Source of the DNA: CAVOGJ01 sp963700865
GTDB taxonomy: Bacteria; Planctomycetota; Planctomycetia; Pirellulales; Pirellulaceae
Reading direction: 5' to 3'
DNA length: 64,000 nt
NCBI GenBank assembly: GCA_963700865.1
Contig: CAVOZC010000018.1
Span: forward strand, 62,001 to 126,000
Shown here piece by piece: positions 1-9,212 of the stretch. Each line of letters starts with the position of its first letter. The stretch's first letter is position 1. The notes beneath the pieces were generated by a model. That model ran no database searches and was not told the origin of the DNA. It worked only from the letters and a program-made list of their open reading frames with translations. Made by a program: the position numbers and the translations under genes.

Positions 1-3000
1 TGAGCACTTCGATTGCCGCCCAACAACTGCGCGAGTACTTGGAACACCTGCCCACCGCGGAGGAGTGGTTGCGGCGGTTGGGACTGGTCGATATCCCCCG
101 CGCGCATGCCTGCCTGGTACGCATCTCCCAAGGTGGGCTACCGCTGCCCATCGTTGCCGGTTTATGTGAATCTTTGTCGGACATTTTACCGACGCTGAGC
201 GATCCCGACATGGCATTGGGAAACTTGGAGAGCTTTCTCCGCGCGGTGCGCAGCCCGCGGTCCCTGGCGGCGCTCTTCGAGCGGGACGAACAGGCACTGC
301 CGATTCTCTTGCAGATGCTTTCGACCAGCCAGCACTTGAGCGATCTGTTAGCACAGGAGCCGGATACGTACGACTTACTGCGGATCACGGAAGGCACGCC
401 CGTATCACGCGAGATCCTGGTTGAGGAGTTGCGTAACGAGATTCGCGCCGCCCCCGGCGAGTTGGCCGTACAGCGGCTCCTCAGATCTTACAAGCGACGG
501 GAAACCGCGCGGATCATGTACGGCGACATCGTCCGCTCGCAACGCGTCGAAATCGTCACCCGGCAAATCAGCTATCTGGCCGACTGCTTGTGCGAAGCCG
601 CCGTGCTGGCCGCCCGCCTGTTGTTACGAGAGAAGTATGGACAGGTGGTGAGCGACGCGAAACACCCCGCCCGGTTCGTGGTGCTCGGCATGGGCAAACT
701 GGGGGGCCTGGAACTGAACTATTCGAGCGACATTGACCTGATTTATCTGTTTGAAGGCCAAGGCAAGACCGATGGCCCGAAGTCAGTTAGCTGCGAGGAA
801 TACCACGGGAAGCTCTCGCAGCTTGTCACACGACTCCTATCGGAATCAACGGACCGTGGTTTTTGCTACCGCGTCGACTTGCGACTCCGCCCGAATGGCG
901 AACAAGGCCCCATTACACTCAGTCGCCAGGCGGCCCTCCGCTATTACGAAAATCAAGGGCGTACCTGGGAGCGTCAAGCCTTTGTCAAGTCGAGACCGAT
1001 CGCTGGCGACCTGTCACTGGGCCGGGAATTTCTCGATGACATTTCCAGCTGGATCTACCGCCGCTATCTCAGTCGAGCCGACATCACGGGCATCAAGGCT
1101 CTGAAGCGACGCATCGAACGGTCGGCCGACGACCGGGGCGAGCGGCTGGTGAATGTCAAGAGCGGTCAAGGCGGGATTCGCGACATCGAGTTCACGATCC
1201 AGTTCCTCCAACTGCTCAACGGAGCCGAGCTGCCGGAATTGCGTACGACGAATACGCTGGAAGCGATCTCACGATTGCAACAGACGGGCTGCTTGACGAT
1301 GCAGGAGTCCGCGATCCTGGAAGAGAATTATGCGTTTCTCCGCCGGGTGGAACACCGTCTGCAGATCATGTTTGACTTGCAGACACACTCCTTGCCCGAG
1401 AGAAAGAGCGAATTGCGAAAGTTGGCGATCCGCATGGGCTTTGAGAATCAGGGCGGCCGCGACGCCGACCAGCTGTTTACCGCGGAGCATCGTGAGCGAT
1501 GCAATACGAATCGCAAGATCCTCAATCACTTGCTCCATGATGCCTTCGAAGACGGTCCCGCCGTGGATCCGGAAGCCGACTTGATTCTCGATCCGTCACC
1601 CACCACGGAGACGATCGAGCGTGTCCTGGCACCCTACGGCCTGCCAGACACCGGGGCCGCCTACCGTCACCTGTGCGAACTAGCCGATGAAAAGCTCCCC
1701 TTCCTTTCCACCAGGCGGTGCCGGCATTTCCTGGCAGCCATTATCCGTCGTCTCCTCACCGAAATCGCTTCCACACCCAATCCCACGGCGGCGCTGATCA
1801 GCCTGGGCCAGGTGAGCGATTCGCTGGGTGGCAAAGGAGTGCTGTGGGAACTGTTCAGTGAGAGCCCCCCCGCACTGCGGCTGTACGTGCGATTATGCGC
1901 CGGCAGCCCCTACCTGGCGTCGATCTTAATCTCGAATCCGGGCATGATTGACGAGCTGCTCGACTCGCTGCTCCTGGATCGGCTGCCCAATCGGCAGGAG
2001 ATTTTTACGCAGTTGGAGGATCGCTGCCGCAATGCGGAGGACATCGTCCCCATCCTGCACAGTTTCAAGAATTCCATGCACCTGATGGTGGGCGTTCGCG
2101 AAATCATGGGCAAGGATGACGTTCGCATGACGACGCGGACCCTCTCCGATATCGCCGAAGCGTGTCTGGGGGTGATTGCGGCTCGGGAATCGCGACGCTT
2201 GCGGGAACGACTGGGGCATCCGTCCGGCGAGCTGGTCATCCTGGGAATGGGAAAACTGGGCGGACGCGAGCCGAACTACCATAGCGATCTCGATGTCATT
2301 TTTCTCTTCGATCGAAATGGCCGAACTCGAGTTCCCCCGGACGCCACGGGCGAAGCCACGACCAACCAGCATTTTTTCAGCACCCTCGCACAGCGGATCA
2401 TCCAGGCGGTCACGCGGCTGAGTCCCTTGGGTCGGTTGTTCGAGATGGACCCGCGGCTGCGGCCCACGGGCCAGAATGGTTCCTTGGCCATTTCTTTCGA
2501 CGAGTTCCAGCGGTATTTCCAGTCGGGACAGGGGCAACTTTGGGAGCGGCAGGCGCTCTGCAAGGCGCGGCCCGTGTTCGGCTCGGATGCCGGCCGGCAG
2601 GCGGCCTCGGAACTGGTGCGGACCGCGGTCCGCGAACCGGCTTGGCGGCAGGAATACGCGTCCGAGATCGTCGATATGCGTCGGCGCATGCAGGCGACTG
2701 CCTCGGAGCACAATCTCAAGCGGGGTCCGGGAGGCAACGTCGACATCGAATTTTCCGTGCAGATGCTGCAGCTCAGCCATGTAGGAAAGCATGCGGAAGT
2801 ACTGGTACCCGGCACGCTGGCGGCGATCGAGGTGCTCGAATCGTGCGGCACCCTGTCGCGAGACGATGCCAGGTTCTTCGCGGAATCGTATCGCTTCCTG
2901 CGGATGGTCGAATCGCGTTTGCGGCTGATGAACACGGTCGCTCGCCACGATCTGCCGCAGGACGAGGAATCGCTGGCAAGGTTGGCTTATCTGCTCGATC

Positions 3001-3098
3001 AAACGGGGGGTGAGGCGCCGCTGCGCATGTGCGGCCGCTATACCGAAGAGAATCGTCGCCGTTTCAAAAAACTTTTCCGCGTGGCGTTTGACGAATGA
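1..3098 (+). CDS. glnE: Bifunctional glutamine synthetase adenylyltransferase / adenylyl-removing enzyme (5' end cut by one base)
   Basis: GlnE attaches AMP to glutamine synthetase and removes it, tuning ammonium assimilation under PII control. The protein has the family's duplicated layout: a first nucleotidyltransferase domain with GMGKLGGLELNYSSDIDL near residue 228 and a second with GMGKLGGREPNYHSDLDV near residue 745, each followed by a helical region. Both metal-binding S-D-x-D pairs are present, so both activities are probably intact. The window opens with TGAGCACTTCG; with a preceding A this reads ATG-AGC-ACT-TCG in frame, so the true start is probably one base outside the window, giving about 1032 residues, close to the usual 950-1050. 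An internal TTG at base 39 is a weaker start. A PII gene lies 2.2 kb downstream. Confidence 0.95.
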   Translation, partial: STSIAAQQLREYLEHLPTAEEWLRRLGLVDIPRAHACLVRISQGGLPLPIVAGLCESLSDILPTLSDPDMALGNLESFLRAVRSPRSLAALFERDEQALPILLQMLSTSQHLSDLLAQEPDTYDLLRITEGTPVSREILVEELRNEIRAAPGELAVQRLLRSYKRRETARIMYGDIVRSQRVEIVTRQISYLADCLCEAAVLAARLLLREKYGQVVSDAKHPARFVVLGMGKLGGLELNYSSDIDLIYLFEGQGKTDGPKSVSCEEYHGKLSQLVTRLLSESTDRGFCYRVDLRLRPNGEQGPITLSRQAALRYYENQGRTWERQAFVKSRPIAGDLSLGREFLDDISSWIYRRYLSRADITGIKALKRRIERSADDRGERLVNVKSGQGGIRDIEFTIQFLQLLNGAELPELRTTNTLEAISRLQQTGCLTMQESAILEENYAFLRRVEHRLQIMFDLQTHSLPERKSELRKLAIRMGFENQGGRDADQLFTAEHRERCNTNRKILNHLLHDAFEDGPAVDPEADLILDPSPTTETIERVLAPYGLPDTGAAYRHLCELADEKLPFLSTRRCRHFLAAIIRRLLTEIASTPNPTAALISLGQVSDSLGGKGVLWELFSESPPALRLYVRLCAGSPYLASILISNPGMIDELLDSLLLDRLPNRQEIFTQLEDRCRNAEDIVPILHSFKNSMHLMVGVREIMGKDDVRMTTRTLSDIAEACLGVIAARESRRLRERLGHPSGELVILGMGKLGGREPNYHSDLDVIFLFDRNGRTRVPPDATGEATTNQHFFSTLAQRIIQAVTRLSPLGRLFEMDPRLRPTGQNGSLAISFDEFQRYFQSGQGQLWERQALCKARPVFGSDAGRQAASELVRTAVREPAWRQEYASEIVDMRRRMQATASEHNLKRGPGGNVDIEFSVQMLQLSHVGKHAEVLVPGTLAAIEVLESCGTLSRDDARFFAESYRFLRMVESRLRLMNTVARHDLPQDEESLARLAYLLDQTGGEAPLRMCGRYTEENRRRFKKLFRVAFDE

Positions 3099-3279
3099 CG
3101 GCCGGCCCGACGATTGAAAATCGGTCGAGCGTTTGCGAGAATCCCCAGAACCCATCCGCGATCGGTCACCCCCGAGCGGGCCCGCCAAGCGACTCCGCTG
3201 TATGCCCCGCGTGGCAACTGGCGTTGATCGCGATCCTGGCCCAAGCACTTTGCCTCTCCCTACCCACAGGCGACCCCTG

Positions 3280-5227
3280 ATGCATCAATCAACCTCGAAA
3301 AAGGATCCGATGGCGGCCCGCGAAAAAGTCGCCGTCGAAGTTTATCCGCACGAAGCCGACGCCAGTCTCGCCGTCGCCCGCCGCATCGCCGAGCTCATTC
3401 GAGAACGAGCCGGCCAGGGACGCCATTGTGTGTTGGGGCTGGCCACGGGAAGTACCCCGGTCGGTATCTACGACAACCTGGTGAAAATGCACCAGCAAGA
3501 TGGCTTGTCGTTTGCGAACGTCATCACTTTCAACCTGGATGAGTACTTTCCGATGCAGCCGAACGAGCTGCAGAGCTATTGTCGGTTCATGCGCGAGCAC
3601 CTGTTTGATCTGGTCGATATTCCGGCAGCGAACTGGCATGTCCCCGATGGGACCGTGTCCCCCGCGGACGTACATGCGTATTGCCACCGATATGAAGAGG
3701 CGATTGCCAAGGCGGGGGGGATTGATATTCAGATCCTGGGAATTGGACGTACCGGGCATATCGGCTTTAACGAGCCTGGCTCGGGCAAGACCAGTCGCAC
3801 GCGGCTGATTACGCTCGATCGCGTGACGCGGATTGACGCGGCCAGTGACTTTTTCGGCCAGGAGAACGTGCCGCTGCAGGCGATCACGATGGGCGTGGGA
3901 ACCATTCTCGAGGCACGAGAGGTCTTCATGCTGGCCTTCGGAGAACACAAGGCACCGATCGTCGGGCGGGCGGTCGAGGGGGAAATCCACTCTGCCATCG
4001 CCGCCAGTTTCCTGCAGGAACATCCGCGGGCCACGGTCGTACTCGACGACGCCGCATCCCAGGGCCTGACACGATCTCTTTCCCCCTGGCTGTTGGGACC
4101 TGTCGATTGGGACGAAGCGAAAACGCGGAAGGCCGTCATCTGGCTGGCTCGACATCTCGATAAACCAATCCTGAAGCTGACGACGGAGGATTACAACGAA
4201 GAGGGCCTGCAGGATCTGCTGGCGCAGAGCGGTTCCGCATACGAGCTGAACATTCGCGTGTTCCGCCACCTGCAGGCGACGATCACCGGCTGGCCGGGCG
4301 GCAAACCGGATCAGATCAAGCAGCCGGGGGATCGGCCTCAACCGCATGACCATATCTTTCCCAAGCGGGTGCTGATCTTCTCACCCCATCCGGACGACGA
4401 TGTGATCTCGATGGGTGGAACGCTGCATTCGACTGGTCGACCAGGGGCATGAAGTCCATGTGGCTTATCAGACTTCCGGTAATATCGCGGTATTTGACGA
4501 GGACGCGATCCGCTATGCCGAGTTCGTCGACGAGTTCAATCGCTTCTTTGATGTGTCTCCCGAACGCACGGCCGAAATCGAGGCCCACGTCGAGGAGTTT
4601 CTGCGAAACAAGCAGCCGGGCCAGGTCGACAGCACGGCGGTGCAAATGATCAAAGGCATCATTCGCCGCAGCGAAGCACGTGCCGCCGGAAGAAGTTGCG
4701 GCCTGCCCTACGAGCGGATGCACTTCATGGACATGCCCTTTTACGAAACAGGGCGCGTGCGGAAAAAGCCGCTTGGCGAGGAAGATATCCAGATGGTGGT
4801 TGATCTATTGGAACGCATCCAGCCACACCAGGTTTATGCCGCCGGCGATCTTTCCGATCCGCACGGGACTCATCGCACCTGCCTGAATGCCATCCTGCAA
4901 GCCACTCGACGCTGCCGCGACGCGGCCTGGTATCCGCACTGCGAAATCTGGCTTTATCGAGGCGCCTGGCACGAATGGGATCCGGATGAAATCGATATGG
5001 CGGTGCCGCTCAGCCCCGATGAAGTTCGGCGGAAACGGAACGCGATCTTCAAGCACGAATCGCAAAAGGATCGAGGCCTCTTTCCCGGCCCGGATATGCG
5101 CGAATTCTGGAAGCGAGCCGAAGATCGCAACGCCGAAACCGCTTCGCTCTACGATCGACTGGGCCTGGCCGAATATGAAGCCATCGAGGGCTTCGTGCTG
5201 TGGGACCAGACGTCGATCGTCCAGTAA
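3280..5227 (+). CDS. nagB: NagB-like glucosamine-6-phosphate deaminase fused to a PIG-L (LmbE) deacetylase domain, one frameshift
   Basis: The N-terminal half is a glucosamine-6-phosphate deaminase/isomerase domain, with phosphate loop ATGSTPVG and the base motif FNLDEY. The lid region GIGRTGHIGFNEPG has Thr where Escherichia coli NagB has catalytic Asp141, while the following His and Glu are kept. The C-terminal part is a PIG-L/LmbE zinc deacetylase domain: HPDDD near residue 372 and a later DPHGTHRT. The frame breaks within GGTL/IRLVDQGHEV; removing the extra C at about 4426 restores one protein of about 648 residues. The fusion could couple deacetylation of an amino-sugar to deamination in amino-sugar breakdown (inferred). 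ATG 3280 is chosen because similarity begins soon after it; ATG 3310 is an alternative. No clear ribosome site is seen. Confidence 0.85.
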
Positions 5228-5257
5228 GACAACAGGGGCCGCCAGGGGAGGCACAAG

Positions 5258-5614
5258 TCACATCCCCGCGTCGCCGTTCGTGGCCGGATCGGCGGGCGGG
5301 GGCGGCACATCTGTCAGCGGCATGTCGGCGGAGAGCACAAACAGTTTGCCGTCGCCGATGCGGCCCGTACGGGCGACCGAGATGACTTGTTGCAGCACCT
5401 CCTGACAACGGGTGTCTTCGATCCACATCGTGATCTCTACCTTGGGCAGGAACGCGCTGTCGTATTCCGTCTGCGTGTACTGATCGAGGTAGCTCTTCTG
5501 CCGACCGAACCCCTTCACGGCTTGTACGGAAAGGGCCTCCAGCGGGGCCGTCGCCAACCGGTCGAGTACCCGTTCGGCCAAGTAAGGCTTGACAATGGCG
5601 ATGATCTGCTTCAC
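5258..5614 (-). CDS. glnB: PII nitrogen regulatory protein
   Basis: A trimeric PII signal protein that senses 2-oxoglutarate, ATP/ADP and glutamine status and controls glutamine synthetase adenylylation and ammonium uptake. It is 118 residues, near the family norm of 112. From the GTG start (VKQIIAIVKPY) the T-loop tyrosine falls exactly at residue 51 (TQTEY), the classical uridylylation site, followed by FLPKVEI. The C-terminus is slightly extended and Pro-rich. A longer reading to 5722 exists, but its extra residues do not fit PII, so GTG 5614 is chosen. The gene follows the ferredoxin gene by 58 bases on the same strand and sits near glnE, its functional partner. GlnB and GlnK cannot be told apart from sequence alone. 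Confidence 0.9.
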   Translation of the reverse strand: MKQIIAIVKPYLAERVLDRLATAPLEALSVQAVKGFGRQKSYLDQYTQTEYDSAFLPKVEITMWIEDTRCQEVLQQVISVARTGRIGDGKLFVLSADMPLTDVPPPPADPATNGDAGM

Positions 5615-5672
5615 GGTTGCACTCGCCGGGCGGAGGACAGGCCCGGTTGCGGCACCGGGACGTGCAGGGAAC

Positions 5673-6087
5673 TTAGCTGAAGAAATTTTCCCCGAACAGG
5701 TTGAGTTCCGGTCCCGACTCAACCTCCATATCCCCTTCGACCCGCACCTGACAGGCGAGTCGCATCACTTCCTCGTTGCCGATAAATGCCATGCAGGGCA
5801 TGGGGTCAAACCCGCCGGGAGTGATCGGTGTGGGGATGGGGACGCGAAAACGTGTTTTTTCCAGCAAGCCCATCGGACTCGCATTCTCCGCGCCTTTGAC
5901 GATATTCACTCGGCACGTCCCGCATTGCCCGAAGCCTTTGCAATTGACGCACTTTATTGAAGCCCGCCCCAAAACCGTTCAAACCCTGGTGCAAATTGAC
6001 ACCGGCCTTGAGCGCTTCCTTCCGCAAATTGGCACCGACGGGAACCTCGACCTCAATTTTTTCTTTGACGAATTTGACGATCGGCAT
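5673..6087 (-). CDS. 2Fe-2S ferredoxin, one frameshift
   Basis: A small electron carrier of the plant/adrenodoxin-type 2Fe-2S fold. The N-terminus (MPIVKFVKEKIEVEVP) is the usual beta hairpin. The cluster loop CVNCKGFGQCGTC supplies the clustered cysteines, and a further cysteine lies near the end (RLACQV). The loop and the N-terminal half are in different frames. One surplus A in the run at about 5962 explains this; without it the protein is 137 residues and continuous. It lies 58 bases upstream of the PII gene on the same strand and may be cotranscribed with it. An in-frame extension to 6228 encodes a hydrophobic stretch (YFSLVFLALSALRMVF), so a membrane-anchored form from an upstream start cannot be excluded. 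The redox partner is unknown. Confidence 0.75.
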
Positions 6088-6304
6088 GAATACCATCCGC
6101 AGAGCAGAAAGGGCTAAAAAAACTAGCGAAAAGTACGCCAGAACACGATACACTGCAGCATATCGTAGCCGCCTGCCGCTGGAGAAACCAGGGGTTTTCG
6201 GCCTGGATTCCCACCACCCCGCCGCCACCGATCAAGGCCGCACGTTGCGGCCCTGTTCCCCAGACGGATCCTCCATCGACCGACCCGCAAAAAAGGGCCC
6301 CCAC

Positions 6305-6565
6305 ATGGCGAACCATTCTCGTTACCAACAGAAGATCATCAAGAACTATTACGACAATCGCGAGGCCATCTCCGTCCAGCGGCTGCAAGAACTGGCCACG
6401 GAACTCTACCTGGCCGAAGGCAAGAAGCGGCATCGTCAATGGGAGTTGATCGTCAGTCACTTGGAGAAAGTGGGGGTCAAACCGGATCGGATCGAGTATC
6501 TCCGCAAGAAGGACGACCCGACGCTCGTCGTCAAGGTCGTTGAAGAGTTGCTGGCGAAGCAGTAG
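6305..6565 (+). CDS. Small conserved-looking protein of 86 residues
   Basis: I do not recognise a named family. The protein is charged and predicted mostly helical: it opens with MANHSRYQQKIIKNYYDNRE, has a central LQELATELYLAEGKKRHRQW segment, and ends with DDPTLVVKVVEELLAKQ. It contains no cysteine or membrane segment and should be cytoplasmic. The start at ATG 6305 is preferred over a longer in-frame reading because the residues before it are Pro/Arg-rich and look non-coding. Codon use after this ATG is like the neighbouring genes. It lies just ahead of thyA on the same strand with a 59-base gap. The function cannot be inferred from context. Confidence 0.7.
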   Translation: MANHSRYQQKIIKNYYDNREAISVQRLQELATELYLAEGKKRHRQWELIVSHLEKVGVKPDRIEYLRKKDDPTLVVKVVEELLAKQ

Positions 6566-6624
6566 CCTGTCCGGGCAAAACATGTATACCTCACTGCCCC
6601 GCCCACGCAACGAGTCGATCCGCC

Positions 6625-7418
6625 ATGGAGTCCTACTTAAGCCTGCTGCGCCACATCCTTGATCAGGGTATCGAAAAGTCTGATCGTACCGGAGTCGGAA
6701 CGCTCAGCGTTTTTGGCTACCAGACCCGTTACGATCTGAACGCCGGCTTCCCGCTGCTGACCACCAAGCGGCTGCACTGGAAATCGATTTGCCATGAATT
6801 GTTGTGGTTCCTCCGGGGTGAAACCAACATCTCTTACTTGAAGGAAAACGGTGTCTCGATCTGGGACGAATGGGCCGACGAAACTGGAGAACTCGGACCG
6901 GTCTACGGATCGCAATGGCGCTGCTGGGCCGGTCCCGATGGCCAGACCATCGATCAACTGCAACAGGTCATCGCGACGCTCCGCACCAATCCCGATTCAC
7001 GACGAATGATCGTCAGTGCCTGGAATGTGGCGGACCTTCCCTTCATGGCGCTGCCCCCCTGTCATACCCTGTTCCAATTCTACGTGGCGAACGGCAAACT
7101 CTCTTGCCAGTTGTATCAGCGGAGCGCCGATGTCTTCCTGGGAGTCCCCTTCAACATCGCCTCCTACGCACTGCTGACCCATCTGGTGGCCCAGACGGCC
7201 GACCTGCAAGTCGGCGAGTTTGTCCATACGCTGGGCGATGCCCACCTGTATCTGAATCACCGCGAACAGGCCGAGCTGCAGTTGACCCGCACTCCCCGGT
7301 GCTGCCCCAATTGACGCTCGACCCGTCACCCCGCGAGATCGATGAGTTTCGCTACGAGCACATTCGACTCGCAAACTACGACCCGCATCCGCACATCCGC
7401 GCCCCCGTGGCGGTGTGA
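6625..7418 (+). CDS. thyA: Thymidylate synthase, one frameshift near the 3' end
   Basis: ThyA converts dUMP to dTMP using methylene-tetrahydrofolate and yields dihydrofolate, which the neighbouring folA product reduces. The catalytic cysteine lies in ALPPCHTLF at exactly residue 146, as in E. coli. Also visible are the N-terminal DRTGVGT loop, the RRMIVSAWN segment, YQRSADVFLG and FNIASYALL. The frame changes at about 7298 within ACTCCCCGGTGCTG. Adding one base there continues through LPQLTLDP, then IDEFRYEHIRLANYDPHP, to the family's normal C-terminus. The repaired protein has 264 residues, exactly the E. coli length, which supports a sequence error over real decay. A strong inverted repeat follows, before folA. 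Confidence 0.9.
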
Positions 7419-7426
7419 CCGGGTGC

Positions 7427-7530
7427 GTGGGATAGGCTTCCAGCCTGTCGGCGATCGCCTGCCCGCGTGGGATCACGCCGATCAGGCCATTAATGACTTT
7501 GAGGAATGACAGGCCGGAGGCCTATCCCAC
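7427..7530. repeat. Long inverted repeat between thyA and folA
   Basis: Two 23-base arms, 7427-7449 (GTGGGATAGGCTTCCAGCCT and on) and 7508-7530 (ending GGCCTATCCCAC), are complementary at 21 of 23 positions and enclose a 58-base centre. A second related piece, GTGGGATAGACCTCCCGCC, occurs at 8049-8067, where the stop codon of folA lies inside it. The arms could form an RNA stem between the two genes or be a dispersed intergenic repeat. There is no T-run, so a simple intrinsic terminator is unlikely. The spread in the genome cannot be seen from this window. Confidence 0.7.
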
Positions 7531-7539
7531 GGAGTGCCC

Positions 7540-8057
7540 ATGCGGATCTCAATCGTCGTCGCCCAGGCCCACGATCGCGTCATCGGTCGCGACGGGCAAC
7601 TCCCCTGGCGGCTGCCCGGCGACCTGCAACGCTTCAAGCAACTCACAATGGGCCACCCGCTGATCATGGGGCGGAAGACGCTCGCGTCGATTGGCCGCCT
7701 GCTGCCCGGACGCACGACGATCGTCCTCACACGGGACCCGGCTTTTGACTGGCCGGGCGCCCACATCGCGCACACGTGGGAACAGGCCGTTTCCCTGGCT
7801 GCCGAGTCATGCCGTGCCGCCGGCGACGTCGACGAGGCATTTGTCGTGGGAGGCGCCGAGATCTATCAGCTGGCGCTGCCTGCACGCCGATCGTATCTAT
7901 CTGACCGAGGTCGACTACCACGATCGAGGGAGCAGACACCTACTTCCCGCAGCTCGACCCGGCCGCATGGACGGAGATCCACCGCGCGTCCTACCCGGCC
8001 GGTCCGCGGGACCCGTTCCCCTGCACCGTCAGGACCCTCGATCGGAGCGTGGGATAG
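7540..8057 (+). CDS. folA: Dihydrofolate reductase, two frameshifts
   Basis: FolA reduces dihydrofolate to tetrahydrofolate with NADPH, closing the cycle opened by ThyA. The start gives MRISIVVAQAHDRVIGRDGQ, then LPWRLPGDLQRFKQLT with the acidic substrate residue replaced by the bacterial-type Asp region. The NADPH site follows, with MGRKTLASIGR and LPGRTTIVLTRDP, and then FVVGGAEIYQLAL. The frame changes at about 7883 (before HADRIYLTEVDYHD) and at about 7925 (before EGADTYFPQLDPAAWTEIH). Each is explained by one surplus base. The repaired protein has about 171 residues, normal for the family. ATG 7540 is chosen; GTG 7534 is in frame but adds only two residues. The stop codon lies inside a partial copy of the upstream repeat. 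Confidence 0.85.
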
Positions 8058-8421
8058 ACCTCCCGCCAACCATCCCGTCCGGGACTAGGCTCGGCCCTCG
8101 CAAACGGCACGGTTGCCACAGGCGTTACCAGGGTAGATCCGCGGGACCTCGGACACCGAACGGTGTGGGTCCCCGCAGCACGTCCTTCAATATCCACGCG
8201 GGGCATAAGTACCGCTAATCGTCGCTGATAAGTGCTAATAGGGTCCGCCGTGAGAAACGCTGCCAACCGGCGATCACCGCACCATTGTTAATTTAGGGAG
8301 AAATTCCAAACGAGAGCCTTCAACCGTGGGTTGCTTTTTGTTAATCTGGGGAAGTTGCCGCCGAAAGCGGTCCGATCGCATTTTTCCCTGTTCCGTTTTC
8401 AGTCTCAAAAGGAGCACGCCA
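8058..8421. other. Intergenic region, no gene seen
   Basis: This 364-base stretch between folA and the PEP-CTERM gene has no convincing reading frame. Its first bases continue the partial GTGGGATAG repeat. The second half becomes richer in A and T (around 8285-8410) and probably holds the promoter and leader of the PEP-CTERM gene. The only precise signal I can support is the ribosome site AGGAG at 8410-8414, eight bases before ATG 8422. Confidence 0.5.
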
Positions 8422-9142
8422 ATGAGTGGCAAGATTTTCGCAACGTTCGCCCTGGTCGCCATGCTTGCTGGATCCGCCAGCGCCGAAACCATCGCCTATT
8501 GGAATCAAAACAGCAACAATCTGCCGGGCGGTGGATTTGGCTTTACGCCGACCGATTTCCCCCAGGCCGCCGATCTCGGTAATGGCGAGTTGAGTTTGGC
8601 CAACTTCGACATGAGCACCAGCGGCGTCGACGGTGCCTACACGTACATTGCGAGCTTTGGCGGGACGACCGAAAACGCTCAAAACGGTGACCCCTCCGGT
8701 GGCTCGATTTCGCCGCAAGGCGGTGATGATGGCAACGGCGCCCAGTCGAACAACGGCATGCAGATGTTGTTATCGGCCTCCACCGTCGGCTTTACGGATA
8801 TCAGTGTCTCCTGGGCACAACGGGGAACCTCGACGGGATTCACCTCCCGCGTCTTTGCCTACTCGACCGATGGCGGTGCGAATTTCACCGACGTGTCCTT
8901 CGCGGGTGACTCGGGTGTACTGACTATCACCTGGACCGTGGAATCGCCCGATTTGACGGCCGTGTCGGGACTGGCCGATAACTCGGACGTCGTCTTCGGA
9001 TTACCCTGGACGGCGCGTCGAGCGCGACGGGCAACAACCGCTTCGACAATATTTTAATCTCGGCACGGTCATTCCCGAGCCGACCAGCTTCGCCATCTTG
9101 GGAGTGCTCGGCACGCTGCTGGTGGCCATTCGCCGTCGCTAG
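8422..9142 (+). CDS. Secreted PEP-CTERM protein, two frameshifts
   Basis: The protein has a signal peptide (MSGKIFATFALVAMLAGSAS then A|E) and a Gly/Asn/Ser-rich beta-type body. The C-terminal sorting tail is PEP-TSFAILGVLGTLLVA-IRRR: PEP motif, hydrophobic helix and arginine cluster, the mark of proteins handled by exosortase systems. The end is reached only by two frame changes, near 8998 (into ITLDGASSATGNNRFDNI) and near 9062 (into GTVIPEP). One missing base at each restores about 240 residues. A good ribosome site (AGGAG, 8410-8414) fixes the start at ATG 8422. The role of the body is unknown; an extracellular or envelope location is inferred from the tail. Transcription ends at the hairpin at 9162-9203. 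Confidence 0.8.
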
Positions 9143-9161
9143 TCCGCGTCGATCGCCCGAT

Positions 9162-9203
9162 AAAAAATCCAACACCCGTATGCTCGCCATGCGGGTGTTT
9201 TTT
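9162..9203. terminator. Bidirectional intrinsic terminator
   Basis: Arms AACACCCGTATG (9171-9182) and CATGCGGGTGTT (9188-9199) form a 12-pair stem with one wobble and a CTCGC loop. Six A precede it and a run of T follows, so it can stop RNA polymerase from both sides. It lies between two converging genes, the PEP-CTERM gene (ends 9142) and the VWA/amidotransferase-like gene (ends 9213), which fits this use exactly. Confidence 0.9.
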
Positions 9204-9212
9204 CTGCGCTAG

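Noticed and set aside
1926..3248. A 440-residue minus-strand open frame opposite glnE
   Set aside because: It mirrors the third-position GC bias of glnE and has no recognisable motif; glnE fills the same bases with full family features.
3289..4353. A 354-residue minus-strand open frame opposite the NagB domain
   Set aside because: Shadow of the real gene; no start signal or family similarity.
7540..8057. Programmed frameshifting in folA and other split genes
   Set aside because: No slippery heptamer with a following pseudoknot is seen, breaks go in both directions, and housekeeping genes are hit at random places.
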